Shown in pieces: positions 10,501 to 22,895 of a DNA stretch of 64,000 nucleotides. A program made the translations under genes and the position numbers. The notes under the pieces are model-generated. The model did not search any database, had not been told where the DNA came from, and worked only from the letters and a program-made list of their open reading frames with translations. Each line of letters opens with the position of its first letter. Positions within the stretch are counted from its first letter, which is position 1. Source of the stretch: Crocodylus rhombifer (Eukaryota; Chordata; Crocodylia; Crocodylidae); contig JAVSML010000045.1 in NCBI GenBank assembly GCA_038503035.1, forward strand, positions 186,001 to 250,000, written 5' to 3'.

Positions 10501-13077
10501 ATTCAGTTCACCAGAAGAGATCATGGTCATTTTTGCTTAGAACTCTTCTACCCTTCCTTTCTGCCCCTGGAAACATTGCTATCTTCCTGACTCTTCCTGC
10601 GTGACGGGAATAGGAAGGGATGGGAAAGACAATTGTTTTATATGAAGATGCTTATTGCATAGTTGGTAAGAGATTGTTTTATAAATATAATATAGGCAAT
10701 ATAATAAGTAAACATGGCTCATCACACATGGAGCTCCATTCTGCTGCACCCTGCATAAGCACAGAATAGTAGACAGATCTTCCATGTAACATCTTGTATC
10801 TACACAGACGATAGAAACAAAGGAAGGGCTTGCTGCCTGCAAACAGAGGAGCAAAGTGATGGCTACAAATGGAGTTATGGTTCCATAATTCTTTGAGAGG
10901 AAGGTTGAGATTTGGCTTGGAAGTATCCAGCGAGCAGGAAGACAAGCAAGGGGAAGGGGAAGGAAGCAAGGGGACCAAATGGGAAGAAGAGGGTAAGCCA
11001 GGCAGGAGGAATTGAAGGCTTCCCAGATATGCTGTAGGGGTCTGTTTTGTGTGGAGTTGCTGATGGCAGTCAGAACTTGGAGCTCCAGGTGGACCCACTT
11101 CTGCCCTTGGTGCCCGGGCACGGTCCCTGTCCTCTGTGTTTTCTGGTGCTCTCAGAGACTGGAGCTCTGGCTGACCCCTCCCTAAACATGTGTAGGGATT
11201 TCCTCTCCTGCGGGCCAAGTTTACCAGGGCATGGCAAATGTTAGGCTCCTAAATGAATGCCCTGATTTTCAGGAAAGCTGAGCATCCAGCGAGTCCTCCT
11301 GAAGTAGCACACTCTGCTATCACCCCCCAGCAAACCTGTCTTGGGGTCTGTAGAATCTGGAGCCATGAAAGCATTGAGCACTGTAGAGAGAAGAGTTAAA
11401 TTCCATATTAAATTCCAAGTCTTTCCTTTCCCCTGGGCTAGCTAACATTTCCCATCGTTGTCTAACCAGTGATTGTTTTCATGTCTCATTTTCCTTTTCT
11501 ATTGATGTATTAGTCTGGTAGATTGGGTTTTCTCAGAGGGAGGAATTGTGTGCAAGTTTCATTAAAAATATTTCACAATACTTCTCTAAAATGTGATCTG
11601 TGCTTTTGTGCTGATGTAAAATGGTAGAGCAGCTTGTTAAAGGATATTCTTTTCTATTTCATCAAAACAGATATGTTTTAAATGGAAATCTCTGCCATTA
11701 TATTTCTCTGTGGAGATTAAAGAGAGTATTTTTTTTGAACTGTCAACACAATTACTTTGAGCCTGGTTCTTCTCTCTGATGCGCTGCAGTAAATAAGGAG
11801 TAAGACCATTGATTTCAGTGGAGTTAAACTGGGGTAAAACTGGTATAGAAGGACAAGCAAGGTCCCTTACTTTTTAATATATGGTATGTCAGTCAGGGTT
11901 TTGTTAGCAGTCCCAGCATTGTTTGTTGCTAGCCTATGTTTAACTAGAATATTAATGAAGGGAAAAGTCTAAGTATTTGTGGTTAATCTATTTTTTTAAA
12001 CTTCACAATAGGAAACAACATGTTTCACATTACTGCTTACCTCCTCTAAGGCAACAGTTGCTTCAGCGGATAGATTGTGCGAGAAATTATATTACATACC
12101 ACCACAGAGCCGTATGTATCTCTAAGCAATCTGAAATTCTTTCAATCTGAAAATCAAAATGTTACTTGCTCTGTGTATTATTCCAAGCTGTGCTGTACCA
12201 GCCAATCTCCTCCTAGCTCACGGAAAGAGATTAATAATTCACTTGGGTGTTTTTTTAATTTCTAAAATAAATAATTTAGCACTGCTCATTTTAATAGATA
12301 TTGCAAAATGTGGCCATGTTTTAGAATCCAAATGTTCTTATCATTGTATCAGCTTAAATACGTTGCCCTTTTTCTCTCTATGATTTGTTTGGTTTGTTCC
12401 AATGTCTGTAGCTGTCCAGAATTTTGAAATTTGCCACGCTTTCTACTGCCATGTTGCCTCAAGCTGTAATCTTTTCCTTTTCATTTGCTAAGCAGGTTCA
12501 AGCCTGTTCAATAGTTAGATGGGAGACCTCTAAAAACATAATAGACTGGAGGAAATGGTGTCAATTATTCAGGAAATAGTTCTCTTATGTTCTAAGTCAG
12601 CTCGGTGCCAATGGTCCATCACAATTTCAGGAGACACTCTGTGCTGCTGGACTTTTCTCAACAATAGCCCCAGCTTCTTGACTAACTTTGTAGTTGTGGT
12701 GAGTCTACATTCTGCCCACCTAAAATATGCCTGTGTTGTAGGTTAATTTGGAGACCACTGGTTCCTATTCTGACTCATTTTGTTCCCTTCTCTGACTCTG
12801 GAAGGGCCAAGGTTTATAAAAGGACATGTCAGTGCCGGAATGGGCTTGACCGAAGACCCTCATTCTCCAAGGAGCTCAGCCTACCTAAATGCCAATACTA
12901 GCAAAGTTAGAACAGCCCTGAGACTGCTCTGATGTGTGCTGGACCAAACCAGCCTGGGGGGCAAACCTTGAAGATAGTTAATGTATTTTCTGTGCCCCTT
13001 CCTCAGGTCTGTTCCAAACACAGATCGGCCAGCTTGGGGGATTAAATCTTTCTGATAGTGGGCCTCTGTGAATGTGT
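7571..13077. other. Long non-coding stretch, largely unique
   Basis: I found no coding gene or intact element. Two places recall the old amniote repeat with a 'ccattgatttcagtggag' block (10130-10240 and 11750-11850), but this is weak. The 210-codon minus frame at 8482-9114 and the 180-codon minus frame at 10579-11121 show no domain and overlap frames in other phases, so I treat them as chance. Gene exons with no protein landmark could be missed. Confidence 0.4.
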
Positions 13078-13096
13078 ATGTGTGTGTGTGTGTGTG
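13078..13096. repeat. (TG)n microsatellite
   Basis: A TG dinucleotide run followed by alternating purine-pyrimidine sequence, 'catgcatgcgcacacgtat'. It directly precedes a CR1 tail. Confidence 0.9.
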
Positions 13097-13123
13097 CACT
13101 CATGCATGCGCACACGTATACAC

Positions 13124-13210
13124 CCCTTTGGGCAGGGGGCTGGACTCGATGATCTCCCGAGGTCCCTTCCAGCCCTAATGTCTATGAAATCTATAATGTC
13201 TATGAAATTT
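13124..13210 (+). mobile_element. CR1 3' tail, short
   Basis: Only the last ~85 bp of a CR1: the 'ggcagggggctggactcgat' block, 'gaggtcccttccagccc', and two tail repeats of 'aatgtctatgaaat' type. Very short 5'-truncated insertions are normal for CR1. The orientation is read from the tail. Confidence 0.92.
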
Positions 13211-16181
13211 AATCCATTTTGAACAGAATTAGCCAGAAAACGAAATTTCCAACCTACATAAAATCCTGACTCTTTGAAATATTTTTTTTGTTCTCATTCA
13301 AAAAAAAGTCAGAATTTCCAACAGAATGTACATTCTAAAAAGATGTTGATTTGGAAACATCAGTCATTTCGTTTTGTTTTGGCAATGTTGTACGTTTGTG
13401 TTTAGATAAGATATAAAGCAATTTTTTTCCCTAAACAAAACCAGTAGTTCAAAATACTCTTTTTCAAAGTTTTCAGTCTAAAATGGTATCAGAAGTGAAG
13501 TGTTTCAAGGATATTGAAAATGCATTTACATATGAAGAAAATTCTTATGGAATTTTTCTAATCCTCACTTCTCTGTGACATTGTTTGGTGGTTTGTAAAG
13601 TCTCCTTGGATCTGCCCCAAAGGCAATGAGTTAAATGACCCATATGCATAAAGTGTGTGTGTGCGCGCACACATTTATAGATGGTTAACTTTTACTGCTA
13701 CTCCCTTAGTTACATGGATAAAACTGAATGGGTTTGTTCCAGCAGAGCTCTTCATGTTTAAAGGAAGACAGAATGGGTCCAAATTTGTGTTTGGTAGGGA
13801 AGGCTTTTAGCAAGTGATAGGGGAAAGTTGCTATATAAATGTTAGTCATTAGTATTCATAATAATAACTTACAGCTGTGTCTATGATAAACCTCTGTGGA
13901 AAGGCAGCTAGCCCCTGATGTTTGGCTTCTGAGCTTCAGCAATGTACACAATAAACTCTTTATTTAAAACAAGGTAGTTCAAGATAACATGCCACCCCCT
14001 TGACACATGATAGCGGTTATAACGATGGCGAGAAAATTATTTGAGTATACCATCCTGATTACAAGCCCAGGCTAACTCTCACAGAAAGCCATGGCTTGGA
14101 CCCTATCATGTGAATAACATACTTCTCAAAATGTGCAACAGCCATGGGGAATCTAGATAACAAATTGAAACCAGGCTGTAACCAGGTCAGTACTTTGCAA
14201 TCCAATTCCTCAATGTGCCTATCATTTATCTGCCTATCACTTGCTTTTCTTTTATGACGGATATGTGATATTTTAAAAAAGCACTTCAAGTAGTCCCTTA
14301 ATGTATATGGTTAAATAGCCCTTAAATTGTCTTTTCTGTCACCATCACTGATGATCACCTCAAAGATGAAATATAGCAACAGTTGAGCAGCACGCAATGC
14401 TGCTAGTCAACAGTGTAATGGAAATGAAGAATACTGTATCTGACTGCCACTGCATGAGAATTTGGGCAAACAGCATGTTATAGCCAAACTGATTTTGGCT
14501 ACAGGACTGGGGCTAACACCCATAATAGTATTAAGTGCCAGGGGAACTTTAATGGCCACAGTGCTTCAGACTCAGTTTCACATTTTTTTAAATGCACATT
14601 TTATGTTTGTGAATAATATACTCCATAAAACATATACAGGCAGGAAATGCCAAACATTGCCAGCTTCCCAAAGGCAATTTCAGAACTTGTGCAGAAAGCT
14701 CTCGGGTCTCAATTCATGATCTTGTCGAACTTTGTTTATATGAGGTAATCCAATATTGTATTCATTAAAATGCACCGTGTGCCTAAGAGGAATTAAATGA
14801 ATGCTTTACTATGTATTAAACTCCTTCTTCAAACTTTCACTGAAGATTAAGCAGAAATTCTTCATGGACCTCTGGATCATCTATGTTCTGGAAGGTAAGA
14901 GATGCTGGCTCGTTGACAGGACAGCCCTGTCTAGGAGAAATGTCAACCAGCTTTGCAATAACACCCCAGCATCCCACTTCCTTGGTGGGAAGTGATGAAG
15001 TTGTCTGAGGACAGGAGATAAGAATTTCTCCGTTGCCTCTGATACCTCATCTTCTGAAACCCCATGTATCTGATCTGTGAATCCTCATACATCTTCTTTG
15101 GCTCTGGAATGGAGTTGATATTCCAGGTTGTCCTACCTGGGACTGTTGATCCTTCAAAGATATGAGCTGGGGCAGAATCTTCCTTGTGTCGGGATGGATC
15201 CACACTTTCTGTGGCCCTGGGCTGGATCCTACCCATGAAGGGGTTAGATCTATCCCAAGAAGGTCTGACCCAGCCCAGGGTGGTATGGAGGGTTGGGCAG
15301 TACTCAGCTTCACTGAACTTCCTATCCCTTCTCCAGCACCCTCCTCAGCAGCAGTCTCTACAGCCCTCTTATGCTTGCACTTACTTACTGCAGAGGGGCT
15401 GTGTATCTGCACTGAAGGAAGCACAGACATCTTGAGCTCTCTGGGGAGCAGAGATTTTTGGACCGCTGCAGGGAGCTATGAGCTGTAGTCTGGATGGCAA
15501 AATGTTGCTGACTCCTGTTGTAGAGAATTACTGTAAGATGCAAGATTGGCACAAACGGGCCCAGGGGAATCTTGCAGACAGGTCAAAAGTATGTTAAGAG
15601 GGAGAACATGCATGGGGAATGGAGCTAAAGTATAAAACCTAGGCTTCTCCCATGAAGTCACTATTCTTCGTCATCCTTTTTTGTAGGAAAGACCTTCCTT
15701 TTTGCTAGTTCTCAGAGCAGATCTACACAGGATGGATATAAAGTCCACAGCTTTCAGGTGCCTACTGTCTGCAGTGCTACTCCCATTCTTGTCACTACTA
15801 GCAGAGCCACTCTGGCTACAGGGATGTTAGGAAAACTGGAGATACATTTTGAATAGACATAGTCTGTCACTTCCATGAAGGAAGGGAGAGCAGCTGTTAG
15901 AAAAATGATCCCCTGGCCACCACCTTTTTGCTTTTCTGAGTCTTTAATTGTCAAGGAATGATTTACTTCTTCACTCCTACCTCTCTGGGATGAGCTTGTT
16001 ATTCAGTAAAGATGATAAAGGCATGGTTCCTTGGAGATGATGCTGGTTCAGAATTTTCTGCCTAAAAGTTCATTTTGCCACTGAGCAAATCAAACAAAAT
16101 CTTTTAGTTCATCTTAGTCAGTCATCAATGTCTGACAACCTGAACTGCTGAGAAGTCTCACAACCACATTCTTCCTTATAG
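13211..16181. other. Non-coding, no recognised element
   Basis: AT-rich up to about 14.9 kb. The minus frames at 14943-15430 (97 and 127 codons) are proline/serine-rich and partly overlapping, and I cannot attach them to any family. No transposon ends were found. Confidence 0.35.
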
Positions 16182-16189
16182 GGCTAGTG

Positions 16190-17109
16190 CAGGGACGGGC
16201 AATTATTTTGGGCAGAGGGCCACTTACCGGGTTTGGGCAAGCTGTCAAGGGCCGCATAGGTAGCACTGCCTGTTGACAGGTGTCCCGCCCCCTGGTTGCC
16301 ATCTTGGGACCAGAAGTCCCGCCTCTGACCTTTGCCACCGGAAGTCACACCCCTTCCCCCTGGAAGTATTCCTTTGGGGAAGAGGGTTTGCCATCTTAGA
16401 GGAAAAAAAACAAATTATATACTAAAAATCAAATGCCCATAAGAATATATTTTAATTAAAAAAAAAATGTTGTCCTGCACCAGGAAGTGCTGGGCATGGG
16501 AAGAGGGAGGGGGTCATTTCCCTGCTCCTACTGAGCAGCAGCTTGTTCCGCGCTCGGGCCACCTCCATAGAGCCCCTGCCAGCCCACTCTCCGCACTCCT
16601 GCTGCCCTACTCCGGGTCCCACCAGCGCTTGCCCCGGGCCACCAGCACAGGCCCTGCGCTCCCGCGTGCCTGCTCACTTCCACTCCTCCTACCCCCGCCA
16701 CCACGTTCCCCACTTTCCTGTCTGCCCACCAGCCCCTGTGTACCATGTGTTTCCACGGGACTCAGCAGGAGCTGGCCTGGCTTGGCCCTGAGTACTGGGG
16801 TGATCGCCCATGGTCCTCCCCTGACTCCCTGCTCTTACCTGAATTTCCCGCTCTGGCATAGGCAGGCACGGACAGCCCCACAGTCCCAGGCCAGAAGCCT
16901 CTGCTAGGCAGAGGGGAGGAGGGGCAGGATGGGCCTTGCAGTTCAGGGTCCTGCCACAGCTTCGCCTGGGTCCTACTGCCCCTGTCTGCTGTTATCCTTG
17001 ACAGAGGCAGATAAATATTAATTTTCTAAATTTTTAGGGGCCCCGTGGACCACATAGAATGGCCTGGTGGGCCGGATTCGGCCTGCGGGCCATACTGTGC
17101 CCACCCCTT
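16190..17109. mobile_element. hAT-type element, outer member of nested pair
   Basis: It starts 'cagggacgggcaattattt' at 16190 and ends '..gcgggccatactgtgcccaccccttt'-like at 17109 (actual end 'gcccacccctt'). Target duplication: 'ggctagtg' at 16182-16189 on the left. The right copy, 'agctagtg', is found at 17287-17294 because a second element (17114-17282) was inserted across this boundary. The interior is about 0.9 kb, GC-rich and non-coding, and the long proline/serine-rich frames in it are composition artefacts. CAGGG-type ends with an 8-bp duplication indicate the hAT superfamily, non-autonomous. Confidence 0.78.
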
Positions 17110-17290
17110 AGCTCAGGGGTAGGCAAAACGTGGCCCGGCAGGCCATTCTATCTAGCCCACAAAGCCCCTAAAAAATTTAGAAAATTAATATATATCTGCC
17201 CCTGGCTGCCTGTCATGCAGCCCTCGATGGCTTGCCAAAACTCAGTAAGCTGTCTTCCACCCAAAATAATTGCCCGCCCCTGCCTTAGCT
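17106..17290. mobile_element. Short hAT MITE inserted across the end of the preceding element
   Basis: The element spans 17114-17282 (169 bp), from 'caggggtaggcaaaacgtgg' to '..aattgcccgcccctg'. It is flanked by a perfect 8-bp duplication 'ccttagct' (17106-17113 and 17283-17290). Its reverse complement shares both ends with the outer element: 'gggcaattattttggg' at one end, and 'ttaattttctaaatttttta' plus 'atagaatggcctg' toward the other. It is therefore an internally deleted relative inserted in the opposite orientation. Its target contains the last four bases of the outer element and the first four of that element's own duplication, so this insertion is the younger of the two. Confidence 0.88.
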
Positions 17291-17294
17291 AGTG

Positions 17295-18559
17295 TCTTAG
17301 CTCATCTATGTTTCTCTTGGTGCACTGCAGTCATAGGGTAGTCTTCAGGTCCTGCGTTGGCTTGGTGAAAGGGTGACTGCTGTGCCTCAGGAAGAAGTCC
17401 AGCTGGTGAACCCAGCCCAGAGGGGGTGTGAGATAGGTTTGACCCAAAACAAAGCAAAATGTTTAATTTTAGGTTGACAAACTGAAATGAAACCTTTCCA
17501 TAGTTCCAAGATAAAAAACGTTTAAAACTTCTTCTACCAAAAATTCCAATTTTTTTGTCCTGATTCAGGGTAAAACCAAATGACATATTTCCAGTGGGGA
17601 AAAAAAACCCTATTGTTTGATCATTTCTTCTTTCAGGACACTTTCCAAGCTCTCCTGGAACATTGAATAAAGACATCGCCCTTTTGTCTTAATTTTCCCA
17701 CAGTATTAAAAGGTTCTACAAACCTCATGGGAGGATTGTGGAAATTAAGGAAAAATAAAGCAGTTTCCTTCTGGTTGTGTCAGAGAGGAGGGAAGACAGA
17801 GGAAGAGAAGAGAGGTGGCTTAATACAGCCTTTCGTACTGTAGCAATTATGTTTTTTTTGGTGCACAGAAACTAGTTTTGGCCTTGATGGGAGGAATCAT
17901 TGGTTGAAATTCTATGACCCAGGTTGTGAAGAAACAGAGTATTTCAATAATTATGATGTCTCAATTTCTTTTGTCTGTTTTTTCAGTCCCGGGTTGAATT
18001 AGCTCAGTGGTATTGCTATGTTGAAGTCTGTGTAAAAGATTATCAGCAAACTCATACCACGAAGTAGAGATCAGGGCTGTCAATCTACAGTAAAGGGGTG
18101 GTTTTCATAGAAATGATCATGATGGGAGTTTACCCTTAATGAGTATTTAAAAGAAGCTGAGTAAGCAAAACAAACGAGAAGGCTTCCCCCTCGTGGGGTT
18201 CACACCCTTGTTCATTCATTTCCCTCTCTTCATGAGCTGACTTATGGAACATTTAGCTTAAGACAGGAGCCTTGATCATGTTCGTTGCATGCCATTTTTA
18301 CATAAATTACATATATATTTGTATTTAGTCATTTTTATGTTTTATTGATACCTCTGGTCTACATGTTCTGAATTTGGCTATGCGAAATGCTTATTGGTGT
18401 GCAAACTGGTGATAAAAAATAACACACTAATTAATGTAAAAAAAGTAGTTTTCAGTCTGAGTTTAAATATTTTTATAGGTTCCTTTATAGATCTGGCTTG
18501 GTTATTTTGGAAATACAGAATGAAATGGGTGTATTTCTGTCTTTTTCTAAACATCTGTA
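17295..18559. other. Non-coding, no recognised element
   Basis: AT-rich sequence. The 124-codon minus frame at 17302-17676 has no identifiable domain. I see nothing else to report. Confidence 0.4.
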
Positions 18560-18835
18560 GCCTTCTGTCTGGGTCCATAACCAATACTTGGCGGAGGAAC
18601 TGGAATCCAGATATCACTCCCACCCCTGGTGAAAGCCTTAAGCACTAGGCTACAAAACGATGCTTGCTTTCTCTTTGGCCCAATGAATCTTGAATTATTT
18701 CTGAAGGGTGAAGAATTTCCTCACCTTCATATACTGGTTAATGCACTTTCCAGGAAGGTGGGAGATATGAGTTTGAACTCTCAGCAGAGGAGGAAGTTGA
18801 ACCTAGGTCTTATGCATCTACAGAAAGAGTTTTAA
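18560..18835. repeat. tRNA-derived SINE-like remnants, possibly two
   Basis: The reverse complement of 18590-18650 has a tRNA-like order: 'tagcctagtgcttaaggc' (A-box-like), then 'ggattccagttcc' (B-box-like). On the plus strand, 18735-18790 has 'ctggttaatgcactttcc' followed by 'gagtttgaactctc'. The A- and B-box spacing is right for tRNA-derived SINEs, but the boxes are degenerate. The arrangement suggests two head-to-head relics. No functional tRNA is implied. Confidence 0.35.
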
Positions 18836-19289
18836 TACTAACTATGGTGTAAAAGGGGGCAGCCACTACCTACTTTTTTTTTTTCGGTGAAGCTTTATCC
18901 TTTACCTGTGCAGGAGCCCTGCTCAGAGCACCCTACTGAATCAGGGTCTGTCAGGGAATATCAGTGCCAGAGGAGCCATGTATGTAGGGGTCTGAGGGCT
19001 CTAGCTCTCCTTGGGAAGAGGGCTGTCACCTGAAATATGTAAAACTTTCCATATGTCCATCATCTTAGCCCCTTCTCCCCCTGACCCCCAGCAAAGTTAA
19101 AAGCCAGCACCTATGATCAGTGGGGAAATGCTTAAAGATGCATAATCAGATTTAGGCATGAAAAAAGTCTCATCTGCTCAGCCCTGGCAAGATTGAGGGC
19201 AATCACACACAAGCAGAACATTAAGCACTGAGAACTTCATGTGCAAAAAACTAAGGACCTCCAAGATTAGGAGTGGCTTTTGAGATGAC

Positions 19290-19440
19290 AAAATTCTACA
19301 TATGTCTTTATGTAGAGCTGGGCCGAAGTGACTTAGTCATAGTCACGCAGATGTGGAGGGGCAAAAAATGGAACTTAGGTTTTCCAAATCCTAGGCTAGT
19401 GCCTAGCAGCCAGACCATGCTGCCTTGTCTAGGGTTATGT
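19290..19440 (-). repeat. MIR-like SINE remnant
   Basis: On the minus strand the order ends with a 'gtgactatgactaagtcac' region and begins with a diverged 'ggcactagcctaggatttgg' block. This corresponds to the MIR 'gctgtgtgaccttgggcaag' and '..gcctgggttcgaatcc' segments read in reverse. The match is by eye and diverged. Confidence 0.45.
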
Positions 19441-22400
19441 GATAAGATGATAACCTTGGCTCTCATGGTTGTGGAGAAAAGCTTTAAAATGTGAACACAG
19501 TTCAACAGACCATCAGCATCAGAAACCAAAAGACAAATGAACAAAAAATGTATCACTAAAAAAGGCTTCTTTGTGATTTTAATTTATTATTGTGATTCTA
19601 GGGGACTCTGACTCATGACTTTTGAACCCCTAGGGCGAGCAATGCAATTATAACTGCGCAAGAGAGAACAGAACTTGGCCCTGTGAAGTCACTGCTTTGA
19701 GATATCTGTTCACCAGAAACAGCTGGAGACAATTCTCCATCTTTCACTGGGAATAGCTTTTTCAGGCTGAGGGGCAGCATTTTAGTGCTGGGATAGGAAA
19801 GCAGGTCTGCTGCTCTCCAAGTGCTGGTGCTTTCTATCCTTGACTGAAAAACAGCAGTTGCCTCTCCATTGTCCAGGTGAGATTATGGGAAGGTGACTGC
19901 TTCTCGAGGCCTCTTGAATCACAGTGCTTAGTGGAACTCCAAGAGTTGCCTAAGGCTCAGAGATTTAGTCTCTGGGAAAAATTAGTAGGTCTTGACAAAT
20001 AATTGTAACATGCTGTTGAAGAGAATCACAGGAAGGAATGACAAAATCCCTGAATGACTGGGTATTCTGTTCCTTTGTAACATTTTGATTTTATTAATGA
20101 AAATTGTGTACACATATGTTATTCAGTGGCCAGTTTGCCACATCCAGTATCTGAGCCCATTGTTACATATGTGAGAATGAATCCTTTCCTCTGCCTTTAT
20201 CTACTGGAGCTGCAACAGCAACACTTCTTGCAGGAGTGGACAAAGCTGCTGGGCTGAACTGGGTAGATGGAAGTTTGCAAACATTTTTTTTCTTTCAGTT
20301 TTTGGTTGACAGGAATCCATACCCTATTAGTTTTGTCATGTTTCAGCTTCAAGTGAACCCAACAAACCATAACCAAATTCAGCAGAAAACGCTGAGTTTC
20401 CTACAGTTTCCACCTCAAATCACAAATTGCTCCAGCTTAAATTGAAACTTGGCTTAAATTTGCAAACATTGTTGCACTTGGCTTTGTAGCCTGGATGGAA
20501 ATGCCAAACTAGGAGCATTTTTTGTTTGCTTTCACTCTGAAAGTTATTTACTGGTCATACTCCACTCCAGGGTTGCAGGGTCCAGGCAGGCCATTCTGCG
20601 CAATCACTCTTCCAGTCTTCAGGGCCACTGTGATATCAAATAGTGAGGACAGAGAGCCTGTCACTGTTCAGTGCTTCCACCATTGGCTCTGATACAGTGA
20701 AGAGATGAAAGACTTTAGTACGAAGTGGGGAAGTGCCGGCTTGAAAGAGCAGTGATTAGAAGACAGGGCAAGAAGCCCTGACATTAAGATGGAGCTAAAT
20801 TGGGTGACTGGGACAAGGATTGGCAGCTTGTGGGGCAGGCCTTGGATGTGGAGCTGAATGTGGAGGGTAGATCAGGACATGGGCAGACTGGCATGAAGAT
20901 ACTTAGAGGAGCCAGGGACAGAAAACCATATTTCAGGGCGCCAAGGCAGAGGGATCTACGACCACTAGATACATCACCCTAAGTACATGGAATAGTTCCC
21001 AGGTGTACACACCGTGTATTGTTTACATACGCATTACAAAACAGCACAAAAAATTACTGTTTTGCTAATTTAGTTGTTTGAGCAAATATATGTTGATGCT
21101 TTTTTGTCATGGTAGGTTTCAATTTATAGTGGCAAGCTAGACCACCTCCGATGTGTTTTAGTTTTACCATGATCAATTGTTGTAGCAAGTTTAGTTTTAT
21201 TGTGATGCTTCCATTACGTGTATTCTTGCACATACCCAGGATTCCTTATTCTCTAACTGTCCCTAGTATCAGCAAACAGCTGTGAAATCCACAGGAAAAA
21301 TGTGTGCGCTATCCTCATGTAACAGAGAATAGCATAGAGAATAACTGTTGCTTTCATTGGTCCAAGTGGCAGAGCTTGGTTTCTGCGGTTTAACATTTCC
21401 AACTTTGCTGATGCCCACATGAGTGTCTGCCCACTTTCACTTGATGGAATTTCTTTTTTTTTTCTTTTTGGTTTGCTTTTTTTTAAACTTATTAAATTAC
21501 AAATATTGACATCAACAGACTGAGAACCTTGCAAAACCAAACCCTCAGCAATTAAGGAATGCCAGGGCCCCTTGTGTGTGCATATTACGATTTGGCCTTT
21601 ACTTACACAATCGCATTCTGTATTTTCCCAAGGGTCTTTATCTTATTCAGAGCACAGAAAAGACCTGCTCTGGAGATGAATGGGGCTTGTGAGTACTTCT
21701 GAATAGCTGATCTTGTAACTTATATTTATTCAATGCCATTTTCGGTATGAAATCAATAAAACCATAGGGGAATTCTTGATCATAACCGGTCCACACTTTC
21801 ACTCATTGGTAGGATTCAGGGCCAGAGGTTATAGTACTTTTTCTTACCTTTTTGCATCAGTAGTTCTATGTTTTGGGATAGGAAATTAGGCCTTCTTCTT
21901 CTTGGACTTTGAGGAGCCACAGTATGCCAAGAAACTTCCAAGTCCCAGAAGCAGAGGCTATAGAAAGAATTTGGAAGCCAAGTCAGAAGCTTCTCTTTTG
22001 GACCATTACAGCTGCTCTTTCCCTGCAGCATTAGCAGCCTCTTTTGTAACGACCTCCTTGAGAATATTTCATCTCATCTGTTCCTTAGGGTGAGATTCCA
22101 TACAGGACTTGCTCTGATTTTGTCCAAAGATGCTTTTTTTCTTTGCAAGGACAAAGATGCACAGTAAAAATTCTTATCCAGCTAGCCCTCTTCCAGGTGC
22201 CAGCACATGACTCTGGTTACAAGACTTATTTTTTCTCATGTATTGTTTGTAAGCCAAGTTCCATTCTTGCTCAGTGGAAATGCACCACTTATCCATGAAG
22301 GGTAACATTTTCCAAAGCATTTAAAACACTTTCCTCAAAACTGGATTTAAATTCTTGATTTAGTTAGGCACTTCGGAAATGTTTACCTACAGCTTAATTG

Positions 22401-22593
22401 CCTTGAACAGGATTGTAGCTGTCAAAAGAATTAAGATAAAACAGGCATGAGGTGCTGTATTTGCATCTCTTTGTTTTTCCTCAGCTGCATTTAGGACTTT
22501 CTTCTCCAGAATGGATGATACGTGGTGTTACATTTTCTATATGCATCGGTCAGTTCTTCACTTTGAAAGAAGTAATGCACCTTAAAACTTACA
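19441..22593. other. Non-coding, no recognised element
   Basis: No protein landmark, RNA gene or transposon end was seen. Open frames are short and lie in all phases. Confidence 0.4.
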
Positions 22594-22895
22594 GGATCAT
22601 AAGAAAATAGGGCTAGAAGGGACCTCATGAGGCCATCTAGTCCAGCCCCCTGCTCAAGGTAGGATTGTTCCTGACTAAATCATCCCAGTCAAGTGTCTGT
22701 CCAACCTGCTCTTGAAAACTTCCACAGCTTCTCCAAGCAGCTGTTCCAGGGCCAGACCAGCCTAAACTTCCCTTGATGCAGCTTGAGGCCACTGCTCCTA
22801 GTCGTCTCCTATACTGCAGAGAATAGTCTATCCCCATCCTCTGTATAATCACCATTCAGATATTTGAAGACTGTTATCAAATCCCTCCCCCCCAC
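22594..22895 (-). mobile_element. CR1 LINE 3' fragment, older subfamily
   Basis: On the minus strand it ends in the CR1 tail ('gatggcctcatgaggtccct' block, then 'ctattttcttatgat'). Upstream, the 72-codon frame reads as the last part of ORF2, with an LGAVASSCIKGSLGW-type segment and a GSFQEQVGQTLDWDDL-type C-terminal segment. This differs from the other CR1 copies in the window and resembles the avian-type CR1 3' end. It is 5'-truncated near 22895. Confidence 0.85.

Noticed and set aside
10130..11850. Possible old amniote repeat copies with a 'ttgatttcagtgg'-type block
   Set aside because: Too diverged to place boundaries or orientation; mentioned only in the spacer note.
16467..16907. 146-codon proline/serine-rich plus frame
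   Set aside because: Lies within the outer hAT element; low-complexity and without motif.
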